Shown one piece after another: positions 1 through 12,172 of a stretch of DNA of 64,000 nt. How positions within the stretch are numbered: the stretch's first letter is position 1; the number at the start of each line of letters is the position of its first letter. Made by a program: the position numbers and the translations under genes. The stretch is taken from positions 2,852,942 through 2,916,941 of the forward strand of contig PJRA01000313.1 in the NCBI GenBank assembly GCA_016987375.1. Reading direction: 5' to 3'. The notes beneath the pieces are model-generated. The model did not search any database. It was given only the letters and a program-made list of their open reading frames with translations, and was not told where the DNA came from. Source of the stretch: Brachionus koreanus. Taxonomy: Eukaryota > Rotifera > Eurotatoria > Ploima > Brachionidae.

Positions 1-131
1 TATATGTAATATAGGAATACATATATTAGGAAGACTTTTTAAAATTTTTGAGTGTATTCCAATGAAACCAGGTGAGCTAGAAGACGGTAATTCATCCAGA
101 GCCTTTTTAATATCATCAAAAGTGAACTTAT
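1..131 (-). mobile_element. Non-LTR retrotransposon reverse transcriptase fragment, cut by window edge
   Basis: Read on the minus strand from about 131 down to 1, one open frame gives a peptide of the type FTFDDIKKALDELPSSSSPG followed by FIGIHSKILK. This matches the finger region of LINE reverse transcriptases, where a helix with paired lysines precedes an SPG.(D/I)GI..(K/E)(I/L)L motif. The frame runs off the left edge, so the rest of the element, if present, lies outside. Upstream on the same strand (132-330) I see no continuing open frame, so the 5' part looks truncated or decayed. The forward reading 62-328 is AT-rich and matches nothing, and I treat it as noise. Family (CR1/Jockey-like or RTE-like) cannot be set from this piece. 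Confidence 0.6.
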
Positions 132-576
132 GGAAATTAACTTATGAACTTATGGATTTTAATGCTAACAAAATCTTAAATATAATATTCAAGTATTATT
201 GTCTTCAAAACTTGGAATTGTCTGAAATTTTGAAATTGTTGATAATTGAAAAATTTTCATTTCAACAAAAAAATCAAATCAAACGGTCTGATTTTTGTAC
301 AGAATTATTTTTTTTAGTTTTCAATTAAATTACTAGCTACTTAAATATTAATTTCAATATTGCTTTTGTGATCTATTTGCTTAGTTTTCTTGAAAAATTT
401 ATTTTAAGTTTTTCAAATTTTTATTTATTCAATATCGGAAATCCCAAATCAACATCAAAATTAACATTTAATTTATAAAAAAAATAAAGTTTTCTAAATC
501 ATAAAAAAACATCCATTAGGTTGAGGAATGACATTTAAATTGCTAAAATAGTCAGCGCCAAGCAATTCTTTTTGGT

Positions 577-3500
577 TCATTTAATTCGTTCTTTTCCGGC
601 TGCAATATACGAAAAGACACACAAAACTGCATAACATATTTGACTTGCCTTGTAAAAAAATTAAGTTTTCTCAGTTTTTAAAACGACATTGGTCACAATC
701 AAAAATCCACAACCAAGTAAAAGAAAACTAAGCTAAATGATCAAGCAATTCAACTTGGGCAAAAGGGTTTATATCGAGCAAATGACAGTAAAAAGCTTGG
801 GTTTTACAGTGTTAGGATTTAAGATTTAATAAAAGCTTTCAATTACTCAAGTTGTGAATTATCGAATTACAACAACTAAGTAGTACAAAATAAATGATCT
901 AGCTGATCGCCAGCATATTGACGGTCTTGTTTTAAAGCAAGTTTCGGAGTGATGAATTTAAAAAAAAATTAAGAACAAATAAAATTTTAGAAATATTTAT
1001 TTGTTTGAGTTTAATTTAAAATTTAAATAAATAAAAATTATCTAAAATTAAATAACTTCTTATTTGTACACTAAATAAAAAAACTAACGCATGGAAGAAC
1101 TTAAACAATAATTGCCTGAGAATATATTAAAATAACAAAAATAAAAGTTTATATCATCGGTATCCATAAAGAAATTAATAAAATGAAAAAATTTTTAAAT
1201 CTCTTGATTATTTATCATTATTTGTTCACCAGTTAATTTATTTATGATTATCATTTTGAATGCAATAATCGAGATTTTTATTTCAAAGTCTTAAATAAGA
1301 CTTAACAATTTTAAGGCACGGATCAATTTAGTTTATTATTGCATTTTTGTTATTATAACACTAATGACACGATGAAACGCGAATATTGCCAAAGAAGCCT
1401 AAAAACATTTAAAATAAAAATAACATTTAAACAATTCACAAATAATAAATATAAGCAATTAAATATATAACTAGATAAAATACTTACCATTGTTGACTTG
1501 TATTTTCTTATGACGATTTGCTTCATCTTTGGATCTGAAAAAAAAAAATTATTCCACTTAAAAAACCAAAAATTATAAAAGAGTTAATGAAAAACTTTTC
1601 GTAAGTCTAATTTTTTAAATAATAAAATTTTCAGGTATTTGATCCTGTTCAATATGTGATCAATTAATCACAAAATATATGATCATTTATATAATGCTGG
1701 TTTTGTGAACAAGACTGATCAACAAATCGATTATAACACTTTATGTGATCAGAAAAATAAAAGTTAAAATTAAGGAAAAATAGTTTTTATTTTTGTGATC
1801 AGTCCTCAAAAATGGTCTAAATGTTCCACAATAACTACATCGCCATAAAATAATAGCATTCATGGCATTGGTAGATCTTTTTCTTTTTTTCAAATTCATT
1901 ACTGTACCAAATTTTTGCAGTAAAATTAAGATAATTTCTAATCGTTTTGGATTATGCCAATCTTAGCTTTTTTCTCAAAAAAGTTTTAAACCATTAAACA
2001 TTTTCAAAATTCATTTTAAAGCTATTAAGCGTAATTATGTAATTATATAAAACGATTTAAAAATTTATTTATTTGTTTTCTGTACCAAGCTAATGGTCCA
2101 TCAGATTTCAAAACTGAAGCATTTTAAAAATTATGTGTTAATATTAATGAGTATATTTTTTTAACAAAGAAAGCTGGTGAAAAAGTTAACAGTTTACAGA
2201 TCAATATAAACCTTACTATTTCTTTTTTTTCCCGTACCCATCAGATAATTAAGTATAAGGAATCTATCCTATAACTCTCTAATTTCATTATATATTTTTT
2301 TACTATATTTTTTAGACTTAATTTTATTTTTATTTTTAATTTTTATTTTCTTATCTGAAGGAGCATTAGCTCAGTACAGAAAACAAATAAATAACTATAT
2401 ATATGTATAGTAGGTAGTATAGTAGGTGATACGATTTTTGGACATTGTATTACGGTCAAAAACCGAAAATGCGGGCTTGACCCCGCATTAAAAACTGAAA
2501 ATAATTAAGTAAACTTGAGTTATGGTGCGGTTTACAAAAAAACTGAAAAATTAAATAAAATAATCAAAAATATTTTTTAATCGTCTAATTTAATTCATAT
2601 TTTTCTGTTTTTATTGTGGGGTCAAGCCCGCATTTTCGGTTTTTGACCCAGCGTTAATTAAAAGTTTTTTGAATTTTAACGCCGCGTCAAATTATGAAAT
2701 CTGCATTTTTATGCACGCACTAAAACCATGCATGATATCGCAAGGGTTTACTGTAATTGGGATAAAGGTAGGGGTGGGAAACCGGTTCATGTAATTTAAA
2801 TTTTTTTATAAAACAAAAAAATTCTTACCAAATTCTTCTAACACGAAAACATCATCCTTTTGCGTGGTACATTTCCTAACTCGTTTAAGTGCAATAAACT
2901 CTTCGTTACTTCCAAATTTAATCCCAATACCATCCATGCTTATTTCAAGGGTTCCATCTTCATTTGTCTCTAAATCACTTATTGGAAACTCGCCTCCCAA
3001 TTCTGAAATATTTGGCGAAATATTAGAGTTGGCTAGCGTGCTATTCAGACGTGAAACAGCTTTTTCCATTGCCTCTTTGATCGAAAAATATAAATCACGA
3101 CACTAAAAATTTGATATTTAAAAATTTAGGTTATTTTCATAAATTCAATTTTAGAAACTTTTTTTGTATAGAATTTAGTTAATTGTGTTTCACCATTCAT
3201 TTTACACCATAGACACAGAACTTTTGTTTTGGGACAATAAGTCATGTTGACTAGTTTTTCAAACCACCATCTTTGACATATTTCTCCTTTTACACTTCTT
3301 AGAATCATACAATCTTCACACACCTCCATAAACAACATTTCGCTTTTGTTATCGGTGCCCAAATGGACTGCAAACGTTTGTTTTTGCATCAACCTACTTC
3401 CAGCAGGTCTCAAGTCTACATCATTGCCTCCCTAAAATTAAGATTTTATTTAAAATTCATTTCAAATAAACCATAAAATTTTCTTACTAGATATTCAATG

Positions 3501-6500
3501 CAGTCTAATAATTCGTTAACCTGCTGACTCATTGAAAGGCCAATGTGGCACTTTCCTAACATACGTCTAATTTTACGTCTTATTTCATCTTTGCTTACTC
3601 TCATCATTATCATATAAGCGATTAAATTATAGAGCATCACAGCTAACAAATGATCTTCATCAAATTCGAGCCTTTTCCGCTCGGTATTGCCAAGCTGAGT
3701 GAAGCGTTCCATCATTTCTGACGGGCCTTGATCAAGTCCAATTATATCTCGTTCCTGAGCCACCGCGTCTAGGAAAACATCTTCCCAGAACTGCATTTGG
3801 TCCCACAATGGACTTCTAGGGTTAGTAACAATTGTTTCGAACAAATAAGTTTTGATTTCTGTACTTTGATTTTGAGTTGCAGATAAATTTTGTAAAGGTA
3901 CTTGCACTTGAGTAATAACTTTTTTTGAATATCTGAATCCAGCTGATAATTTGCTTTTTGCTAATGGCATAGTGATTATCATAGATTCACCTGGCATTGA
4001 TTTAGCGCTTAATTGACTAGTGGTCGAGTTAGAGGGTGAATTTTTGATACTTTCGACTCGGAGATCAGCTAAATTTTGAGAATTTGAATGTGAAGGCTGA
4101 GGATTGATTGAATGATGATTGATTTTGGGCTTAAGGCTGAGACGATTTTGTTGCTGATTTGAACTTTCATTTTTAGAATCTGGAGTACTTTTGACTTTTT
4201 CATTTGATTTCTTTTCATTTTCATTTGAGTTTCGACAAAATAACTTTGACGGCCGTTTGAGATCGCTACTATGAATTTCATCTAATTGCTTCACAGCTAG
4301 AAATGTTTTAATTATTATTTTTTAGTCATCAAAATTAATTTTTTATGATTAAAATATTTTACTGTATAAAATCAATTTACAACTAAGGTTGGTAAAAATT
4401 CAAAAAACTTAGTTTGACCCTCATACAGCTTTGATTTGGCTATTTTTGACCCGATGTAAATTTTATTTTCTTTTTTTTTATAATGATTTTTGATTTACTT
4501 ATATTTTCTAATTAAATTAAAGCTTGCATAAAAGAAATATTTGATACTGTCTGTTAAAAGTTCCAAGATAATAGTTTACACAGGGTCATTTTTGACACAT
4601 GTTTTAGTAAACAATGATATTTTTCTCCTTTAACTGTATAAAGATCAAAGATACAAATAAATTGTTTAAAATAATTTAAAATAATTTCTGTATTTTGGAA
4701 ACAAATATTTTTTAAATTTTAAAATTATGAAAAAATCCTATTCTTGAATACACAATAAAAAATTAAAAGCATTTTAAAAATTATACATTTGAAAAGGATT
4801 CAAAAGAACCGGTAGGAAATCGTTAAAATTTCTAAGAATTTAATTCCTAGTTTAACACTAGAACGCCCGAAGGGTTTTTTTAATCCCTTTTTGAAAAATT
4901 GAAACTCGATTTTTACCACATATTAATAAAATTTAAAAAAAACGGTTTTTTTTTCTACAAATTTTGATTGTAATTTTTTATAAAATGAATAAATTTTCAA
5001 AGAAAATGTTTAATTTATCTTGATAACTTTATTTGAAATTTTAATGAGAATTCAGCCGGGCTTTCTAGTGTTAATGGAAATTAAATACAATTAATATTTT
5101 AATTTTTTTTCAGACCAGTGCTTTACGTTTCTTACAAACAATACATTTAACATCATACTACACTTAAAAATACCCAATTTTGAAGATTCTTCTAGTTGAG
5201 ATTTTTGATCTTCATTGTTCTCATAAAACTGATGATTAAGTGTGTTATTGGATAATTCAGAAATTTTATTTACAATAGACTTTGTTGTCAATGGAGATTT
5301 CATGAACTGAGCTGAATCAAGAACAGTTTTATCCAAATTAGTATTAGTATTAGTAGGAGTAAAAGATTTAGTCAAGGTATTTAATTTAGAATTAGTCCAA
5401 AATGTTCCTAAAATTTAATGTTTTTTAAAAGGAAAACAATTTTTTTTGCTTGATTTTACCTAGCTGCGCGACTATACTACCTGTAGACTGAATATTGAAT
5501 TGGTGATAAGGTTGATTAGAGTTAAATGAGTGATTCATTTTGTTAATACCTATAAATGAGTTAGAAGTAGATAATTTACTATTGTTGGATGCACTTGTTT
5601 GACTAGACGAAAGACTCAAGTTTTCTTTGCTATCAAAGGGACTATTGCTTTTTTCAGACATCGGACTACTGCCATCTAGAGAATTACTTTTTCCCAACAA
5701 TTCACTCCCATGTACCCAATAGTGAGTGTGCGCAATTTCAAGTAACTGAAACGCACTTGCCATTCCACCTAGGCCATTATTTGCATAAGTTTGTTCAAGT
5801 CCGGCTATTATTGCATTAAGCAGCTTTGTCATTCCTTTAAAAACTGCCTTAGATACTTTCACGTCTTCAATGTGCTCTTCATCATTTGACAATTTTTTGT
5901 CTAATTGGGTATTTAAACGACTGAGAACAAAATTTCTATTGTTCTCATCTTCCATTAAACGTTTAATTCGATTTATCTTTAACCAACCAACACCTTGTCC
6001 CTCAAAAACACTTGTTAATACTTCTTTAAGAAATATATGATTTTCGTTAACTAATTCTGATGTATGGGAATGAGGTATTGAATTATGATTATCGATTTCC
6101 TTTAAACTAGATATTGATTCACTTATTTTAGTAATATTATTATTTCCATCAACAGATTTAGTTCCCAAATTTGACAAAGAATTCGGCAAGTTTGAAACGG
6201 ATCTTTTTAAATTAGTTATTTCAGATTGGTCTCTAGAATCATCACGTAGAATATGGGCAATTTTTTTTACACTGATTGTCCGAGCTTTATTAGCCATATC
6301 ATGTAAGAAATCGTCACTAAATTGTGTAATAAACATAAAAGAAGATTGCTTATTACTTGAGTTTTTTGGTGTATGTAATGGTGTTTGATTCAAATTTTTA
6401 GCTGTTACTGTATTAGTTGAACTAGAGCTGTTGGTTCTTTGGTTTGTTTTTTGCGCTAAATTTTCAGTTTCAAAAGGTAATTTAGGAAAATTCTTGTTAA

Positions 6501-9500
6501 CAGGTGTCATCGTTGCACTACTTGATTTAGAATCAGAACTGGTAAATGCTTTATATTTATTAGTTAGTATTGGATTTGTTTTTGAATTTTCATCATCCTT
6601 ATTCCATGTTTGATCCTCAGTGAATATATTCTCATCATATTCTTCTGTTAGTTCGTTATGATTTCCGATTGATGAAGAGGAGGCACTCGATGTCATGGAC
6701 GAAGTGTCTGCATTGCTACTTGCCTCAGAAGGCGATCGATCTATTAAATCTTTGAAGTCAGCATCCATTGGAGGAGAATAAACAGTTTCAATGTCAACGC
6801 ACATAGTTTTTTCTTGATTTTTTGGAAACATTCCTATTGGTTTTCCATCAGCAGTAAATGCTTGTACTGGGTGATATTCATCAGATAAATATTTCGATTC
6901 AGAAACATTAGTTTCAATTTCTCCTGATATACTAATTGAAGAGGTTGATGAATACCTGCTACATTCACTTTCAATATTTTCATCTTTATTTAGAAAAAAA
7001 AGTTAATTTGATGAATTTATTTAAAGAAAATAAACTTTTTATTTTTTATTAATTCAAAAATTATTCCTTATAATTATTTTAGATAGATTTTTTGAAATTA
7101 AGGAATTAGCTTGAGCAATCAAATATACACGGTTAATCAGATTAGAAAAATTTTCTTAAAATACTAAATTTTTAAAATTTTTCTTTAAAGGCAAAATCTT
7201 AGAAACAGTCGATTCCTAACGCTATCTAGGTATCGAAATTAATAACAATCTCGACTGGAGTCAAAAGGGGGAAAGAATCATCAAAACACTAACAATGTTC
7301 CGTTTCTCATCAAACTACTCAAAAAACTTGGTTTCAAATATGATATTCTAATGAATAAAAGCACCGAAAAACAAAACAAAATTCCCTATTTAAAATATAA
7401 ATACATATATATATATAACTGTGCCATTAAAATTTATTCAATAAACTAAACTAAAATAGTCAAAATCTAATTTAATTTAATAAATTTGAATTGGATTTAA
7501 TAAATAGAAAAAAGCTCTTTTCTCAACAAAAAAAGTCAAAAAATTTTTTAGAATTGATTGGCCTTTCTTACCTAATTGATTGAGAAAAAATCAACTGCAA
7601 AATCAATTCATTAATAAAATATCAACTAGAGTTAAATATTCAAATAAAAAAATAAATTCGTTATTGAAAATTTTTTACATAACTAAAAATAAATTACAAT
7701 TATTTATAGACTTAAGCTAATTATAATTTATTTTTTACTTCTGCCAAATCAATATATTTCTACAAAAACGGTTTTTATTGTTTAAAAAAAAATTTAAAAC
7801 CATATTGAAAATGAGATTTTTTTTATAAAAAAGTAAAACTCTAAAATCAAAAAATCTATTTTGTAGGAATTTTTTAAAATATATAAAAATTTTTTTAAAG
7901 TGAATCTAATTTTAATTAAACAGATTACCTGTTTCCTCTTCACTCTGACTTCTGCTCTTTGTATTTTCTTGATTTAAAAACTGAATAGCTGATGCTAAAG
8001 TTGATTTTTCCTCATAAGTTTTGAACTGAATTGGAGTTAAGTATCTACAGTACCATTTTGGTTTATCACCAATTAATGATGGGTCAAATATTCCCGTTTG
8101 AATTCTTAAATAAGCAACATTTGAAGGACACAGAGACCATTCAGCCAAAAATTCAACAGCCTTAAATAGTTTCATTAACTTAATCAAAAAATTGAATTAA
8201 TTTAAATAAAATTTACTTGAGTTTTTGCTAACTTTATTATAAAACTCGATTTTACCGGACGAGATCGGATAAAGCTATTATATTGAAATGCAACTACCGG
8301 TCTCGGATATAATCTAAGTATTCTAGTATGTTCATTAAAATTTCCCAGAATATTTTTTGAATTCAAAAATTGAACCATTGTTATTCTAGTAGCTACATCA
8401 ACTGAGTCTACATCATTACCATATATAAGCTGACTAAATGATGTAAATAAATTTTCTTTATTTGGGTTTGTATGCTGCTCGTTGAAAAATATTTCGAAAT
8501 TTTTTATGGGCTGTGGACTACTGCTTAGACTTGCGATTGCTTGACCGAGATGATTTTTTAAGAGTGAAATTTCAGGTTCTGGAATATCTGGAACCGGTTC
8601 TGCTAATTTAGGAGCAATTATCTAAAGTAAAAAGCTTAAATTAAAAAAAAATTGAAGAAAGAAAATTTTTACCAATGTCTTGTCTAAGTCAACTAGCCAC
8701 ACGTCATCTGGTAAAGCAAAATTGTTTTTGTAAACAAAAAAGTTAGCTGGAACTCCAATAATGTATGGAGTTGGTGCCAATAAAAGCTAAATTTTTAATT
8801 TTGTTAATTTTAATAGATTTTATTATTCAAAAATTTAAACTACTTGTTCTGTTTCATTCATGCATCGCGGCAAAAGAGGAATAACCGGAAACATGTACTC
8901 GAGTGGATAGAGCATAGCTACAAATGCCATTATACTCATAGTTAGTGCATTGTAATCACTTGATTGAAATATGACCTTATTCTCAAGCAAAATGAGAGTA
9001 TAGACTTTGATAAAAATGTCTATTCCCAGTAATTCCAATGGTAAATGAAGAGGAAAATCGACTAAATTAAATCGTGTATGATCAGGCAACGCAAACAACA
9101 TGGGTGATTCATTTGGAAGAATATCAATCTTTTTTTTTAAATAAAAAATATAGTACAAAATTGAATTTTATTCAGAAACTTAAAATTACGATTAGCTTAG
9201 TCTTTCCAGGTACGGGTACAGGAGCGCTCAATAAACGCAAAATCCACGTTTCTATTTCTCTGATTTCGCAAGCAACTAGTGGTGATATTTGATCTGTAGA
9301 CTTAGTTCCACTAGATCCAGTCAAAATTCCCCAGACTGTATCCTTGACAATTTTATTGCTCGAGTTGGTCGAAGAATTTGAGCTCGGACTGCCCGGCTTA
9401 GCAGCCAAAGACCTCAAGTGACAAGCTTCAATTATTCGTCTCAGTATGTTAAGACACTCTCGAAATAACGAAAAAAATGGATGGTGACTGATAATACACA

Positions 9501-10020
9501 GAGAAGTCAATGTGTGAGTATACTTTACATCACTAGCTTTTTTGGTTCGCTTTTTCTTGCTATCAATTTTGTTTGGTTCACCCGAATTCTCGTCATCAGA
9601 ATCATCGTTCTGTTGAGCCTTGATTTTTTTTTGCTTATCAAATCTTTTTTCTATAGGCCGAAAAAAGTTTATGCAAACACCGTATCTGACACGGGCCGAG
9701 TCTTTTTCTGTTAGAGTAAAAATGAAGCTTGTAGTGTCGCGGTTGGAATCAGCTCTTTGTTGATTTGAACAGTTGATATTTGTACAACCCTCGGGTTGAC
9801 AAAAGTAGATAACATCTTGAGGAAGAACGAAATCTGCGTGATCTTCGAATGGATACCGACGGAGCAATTCCGGTAATTGTGTTTTATGAAATTTTTCTGT
9901 TTCAATTTGCTCTAAGTGTTTGGAAATAAGTTGCGATGGAGTAGCTGGTTGTTTGCATCCAACGATTATAACAAAGTCAATTAGCCGCGGACAAAAATAT
10001 TTTTTGTAATCACTATTCAT
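577..10020 (-). CDS. MADD: MADD / Rab3 GDP-GTP exchange factor (DENN protein), 12 exons, 1709 aa
   Basis: Guanine-nucleotide exchange factor for Rab3/Rab27 in synaptic and secretory vesicle traffic (family knowledge). Exons, 5' to 3' on the minus strand: 10020-9190, 9128-8844, 8786-8673, 8621-8217, 8160-7929, 6983-5460, 5407-5136, about 4288-3488, 3431-3159, 3102-2829, 1534-1488, 648-577. The ATG at 10020 opens [13 protein letters not shown], the usual MADD N terminus. The tripartite DENN module follows ([71 protein letters not shown]). Later blocks FLKEV(L/V), [15 protein letters not shown] and [16 protein letters not shown], then [19 protein letters not shown] and FVLEEF, are conserved in order. 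The last two exons ([16 protein letters not shown], then [18 protein letters not shown]) match the family C terminus. Human MADD is about 1650 aa. The splice at 4288 is least certain. Introns of 839 to 1294 nt are exceptional here and hold mobile DNA. Confidence 0.93.
2064..2395. mobile_element. MITE-like element with about 40-bp imperfect terminal inverted repeats
   Basis: The left arm (about 2064-2107) and the reverse complement of the right arm (about 2353-2395) share TTTATTTATTTGTTTTCTGT and continue as AC(C/T)(A/G)AGCTAATG(G/C)TCC(A/T)TCAGAT with few mismatches. The roughly 245-bp interior has no open frame. It lies in the penultimate-but-one intron of MADD (1535-2828). Short length, inverted ends and no coding capacity fit a MITE. 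I cannot see a clear target-site duplication because the flanks are AT repeats, so the superfamily is open. Confidence 0.6.
2454..2648. mobile_element. Short hairpin element with 31-bp perfect inverted repeats
   Basis: Bases 2454-2484 and 2618-2648 are perfect inverted complements over 31 bp, beginning GGTCAAAAACCGAAAATGCG on the left and ending TTTCGGTTTTTGACC on the right. The arms are markedly GC-richer than the AT-rich 133-bp spacer. Perfect arms suggest a recent insertion or a selected hairpin. It sits in the same MADD intron as the element at 2064-2395. No coding frame is present. Confidence 0.65.
4852..5074. mobile_element. piggyBac-like MITE with TTAA target sites
   Basis: The element is bounded by TTAA at 4852-4855 and 5071-5074. 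Inward from each TTAA the ends read CACTAGAACGCCCG (left) and CACTAGAAAGCCCG (right, reverse complement), 13 of 14 identical. TTAA target duplication and ends starting C(A/C)CTAGAA are typical of the piggyBac superfamily. The 215-bp interior has no frame, so it would depend on a transposase elsewhere. It lies in the MADD intron 4289-5135. Confidence 0.7.
7223..7352 (+). mobile_element. Reverse transcriptase relic (YLG motif region) in a MADD intron
   Basis: On the plus strand, antisense to MADD, TAT at 7223 opens [20 protein letters not shown], then KTLTMF, and after a frame change [11 protein letters not shown]. The YLGI.I...L.W pattern followed by a helix is the region just after the palm domain in LINE reverse transcriptases. 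The piece is short, frameshifted and inside the 945-nt intron 6984-7928, so it is a dead insertion. Confidence 0.6.
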
Positions 10021-12172
10021 CTAATTTAATTTTGAACAAAATTTAAAATTTTAATTTAATTTAAAAAAATCTATTGATAAATGACAACGAGTTTTTTTTA
10101 ATTTAATATTTAAATCAGTTTTTTTTTTAAAGAGAAAAACCAATATTAATTAAAAATTATTGAACAAAAAACAAGATGCTGAAATTCCATTAGTATTTTG
10201 AAAAGGAAATTATATTTATTAGTAGGCATGAGACACAAATTGTAAATTTGCATTTTTGTTTTGGATTTTGGCGAAAAAATAAACTCAGGCAAAGAATCTA
10301 GTCGATAATTTTGAGTCGATCTCTCACTCGTTTTTCATGTTATTGCAATTCGACTTTTTTTTTTAATCATAATCTAGAATTATAATTTGCAATCGCTTCG
10401 TACTCAAAAGAATTATAATAATATATTTTACAATAAAATATGACAATTAGACAAAATAAAAATAATACAACTTTATATCAGATCTTTATTTACTTCATAC
10501 TATGTGAAAATTATTTGTTTTTAGTTTTAATGGGTTTAATTAGCCAAAATATCACAAAATAAAAATTATCTGAAAAATGTCACTGATATTTAGAGTGAGC
10601 TAAATTTTGGTTATCTGACAAAAAAAAAATTAAATTTAATTTAGCCTTTTAATTAATCAAATCCTAAATATTTTGCTTGTGATTAGAAAAATTCAAATTT
10701 AAATTTTTAAGCTTCTTTCAAGGAAAACTTATTTATTGACGCTGTTTTTTTTCTTTAGATTAAAAAGGAAATTTTTCATAATAAAAGAGAATTTTAATTA
10801 ATAAATTGCCTGAATCAAACTCCTTAGGAATTTAAATTTTTGAATAATAGTTTTTTCTTCTAGATTTTGTCTATTTCTAATTTATATAAGTAAAAATTTG
10901 TTTTATTTTTATTATATTCAGATATTTATTTCTAAAAATAAAAAACTTTTTTTTCTAATTAAATTTTATCGTTTTAAATTTGTTTTAAATGATTAAATAA
11001 CTTCAAATGTGACATTTATTTGAATAAAATCATTATTCTAGATAGGTTTTATGATCTTAATTATAATTTTGAATTATGCGATTTGAAGAAAGTCTAGTTT
11101 AAATTTTTAGTATTCATTCAGTTTAAATATTACTAACAAAATATCACTTAACTCTTTTAATCAAAAATTAAAAAGTACTAGAATCTATATCATAGAAGCT
11201 TTTCCAGTAAATAAAATTTGTCTTCAAGTTCTCTTACAATGGCTGACTTAAATTATTAATATTATAATTATTATTATAATACTTTTTAAAATATAAAAAA
11301 ACTCCTTTTTATACTTAATAAATTTTTTTCTCATTTATTTCTTTAGGGATAAAAATTGTATTTTGAAGCGAGCACAAATAATTACTAGACTTGACAAGAT
11401 CCCTAATTTAAGGTAAATAGGGAATATTTATTTTATCGAAAAAAAAATTAAAATTCGCCCAAACTAAAAATATTTTTTAAATTTAACAGAGAGGTAAAAC
11501 AAAAAATCACTTAGCAGAACTGAATAAAAATACAAAATTGAAAATAATCACCTTATTAATTAATTAAATCCTATTTTGAAAATTTAAAATCCCGCAGTTC
11601 TAATTTAAAGCTTAATTATAATTTAAAATATCTCGTAAAAATCGATTTCGATCAGATAAAAGCCATAAATTTGAAAATATATAGTTTTATTTTTTTGATA
11701 AAGGACTCTTCTGTCTAATAAAACTTATATATTTCCTATTGAAGCTTATTTTAGACATTAATACTTTTTAGTGTTGATTATTCATTCAATTATTTGAGCA
11801 TATAATTCATTTGTTTGTCTTTAAAAAAAAAATTAAATTAATAAATCTACCGAAAATCTAATTTTAAATTCTTTTTTGATTTATTACTATTTGTTAATTG
11901 ATTATAGTCATTTTTAAAATGTTAAAAAAAATCATTTAGTCAATTAGCATTAGAAAATGAATTTGAATTCAATAAATGATTGCTTACAAAAAAAAAAACA
12001 ATTCTTTCTAAATTTACTAAAATATAAAATTAAAAAAATTATTAGACTAAATTTTTGTCTTGACTCAAATTAAAAACTCAAAAATCTATTACATATTTTA
12101 ATATTTAAAAAAATCACTTGATTCCGACTATACTTATCTTATTTTTAAAATTGATTTCAAATTTAATATCAG
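10021..12172. other. AT-rich spacer between divergent MADD and TRAPPC11
   Basis: No open frame of useful length, no RNA gene and no clear repeat was found. As both flanking genes start here in opposite directions, the promoters of MADD and TRAPPC11 must lie in it, but I cannot point to specific elements. Confidence 0.5.

Noticed and set aside
62..328. 88-codon open frame on the plus strand at the left edge
   Set aside because: AT-rich, no family match, and its left part is antisense to a clear reverse transcriptase peptide.
1361..1402. Possible alternative last MADD exon (acceptor then [13 protein letters not shown])
   Set aside because: It has a usable acceptor but no similarity to the family C terminus, while the exon at 577-648 matches it closely.
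1640..1805. Cluster of TGTGATCA words
   Set aside because: Irregular spacing and no consistent unit; not a CRISPR or tandem array in this animal DNA.
4447..4590. Weak inverted repeat GACCCGATGTAAA / TTTACACAGGGTC
   Set aside because: Only 10 of 13 positions match and the ends are not sharp; could be chance in AT-rich DNA.
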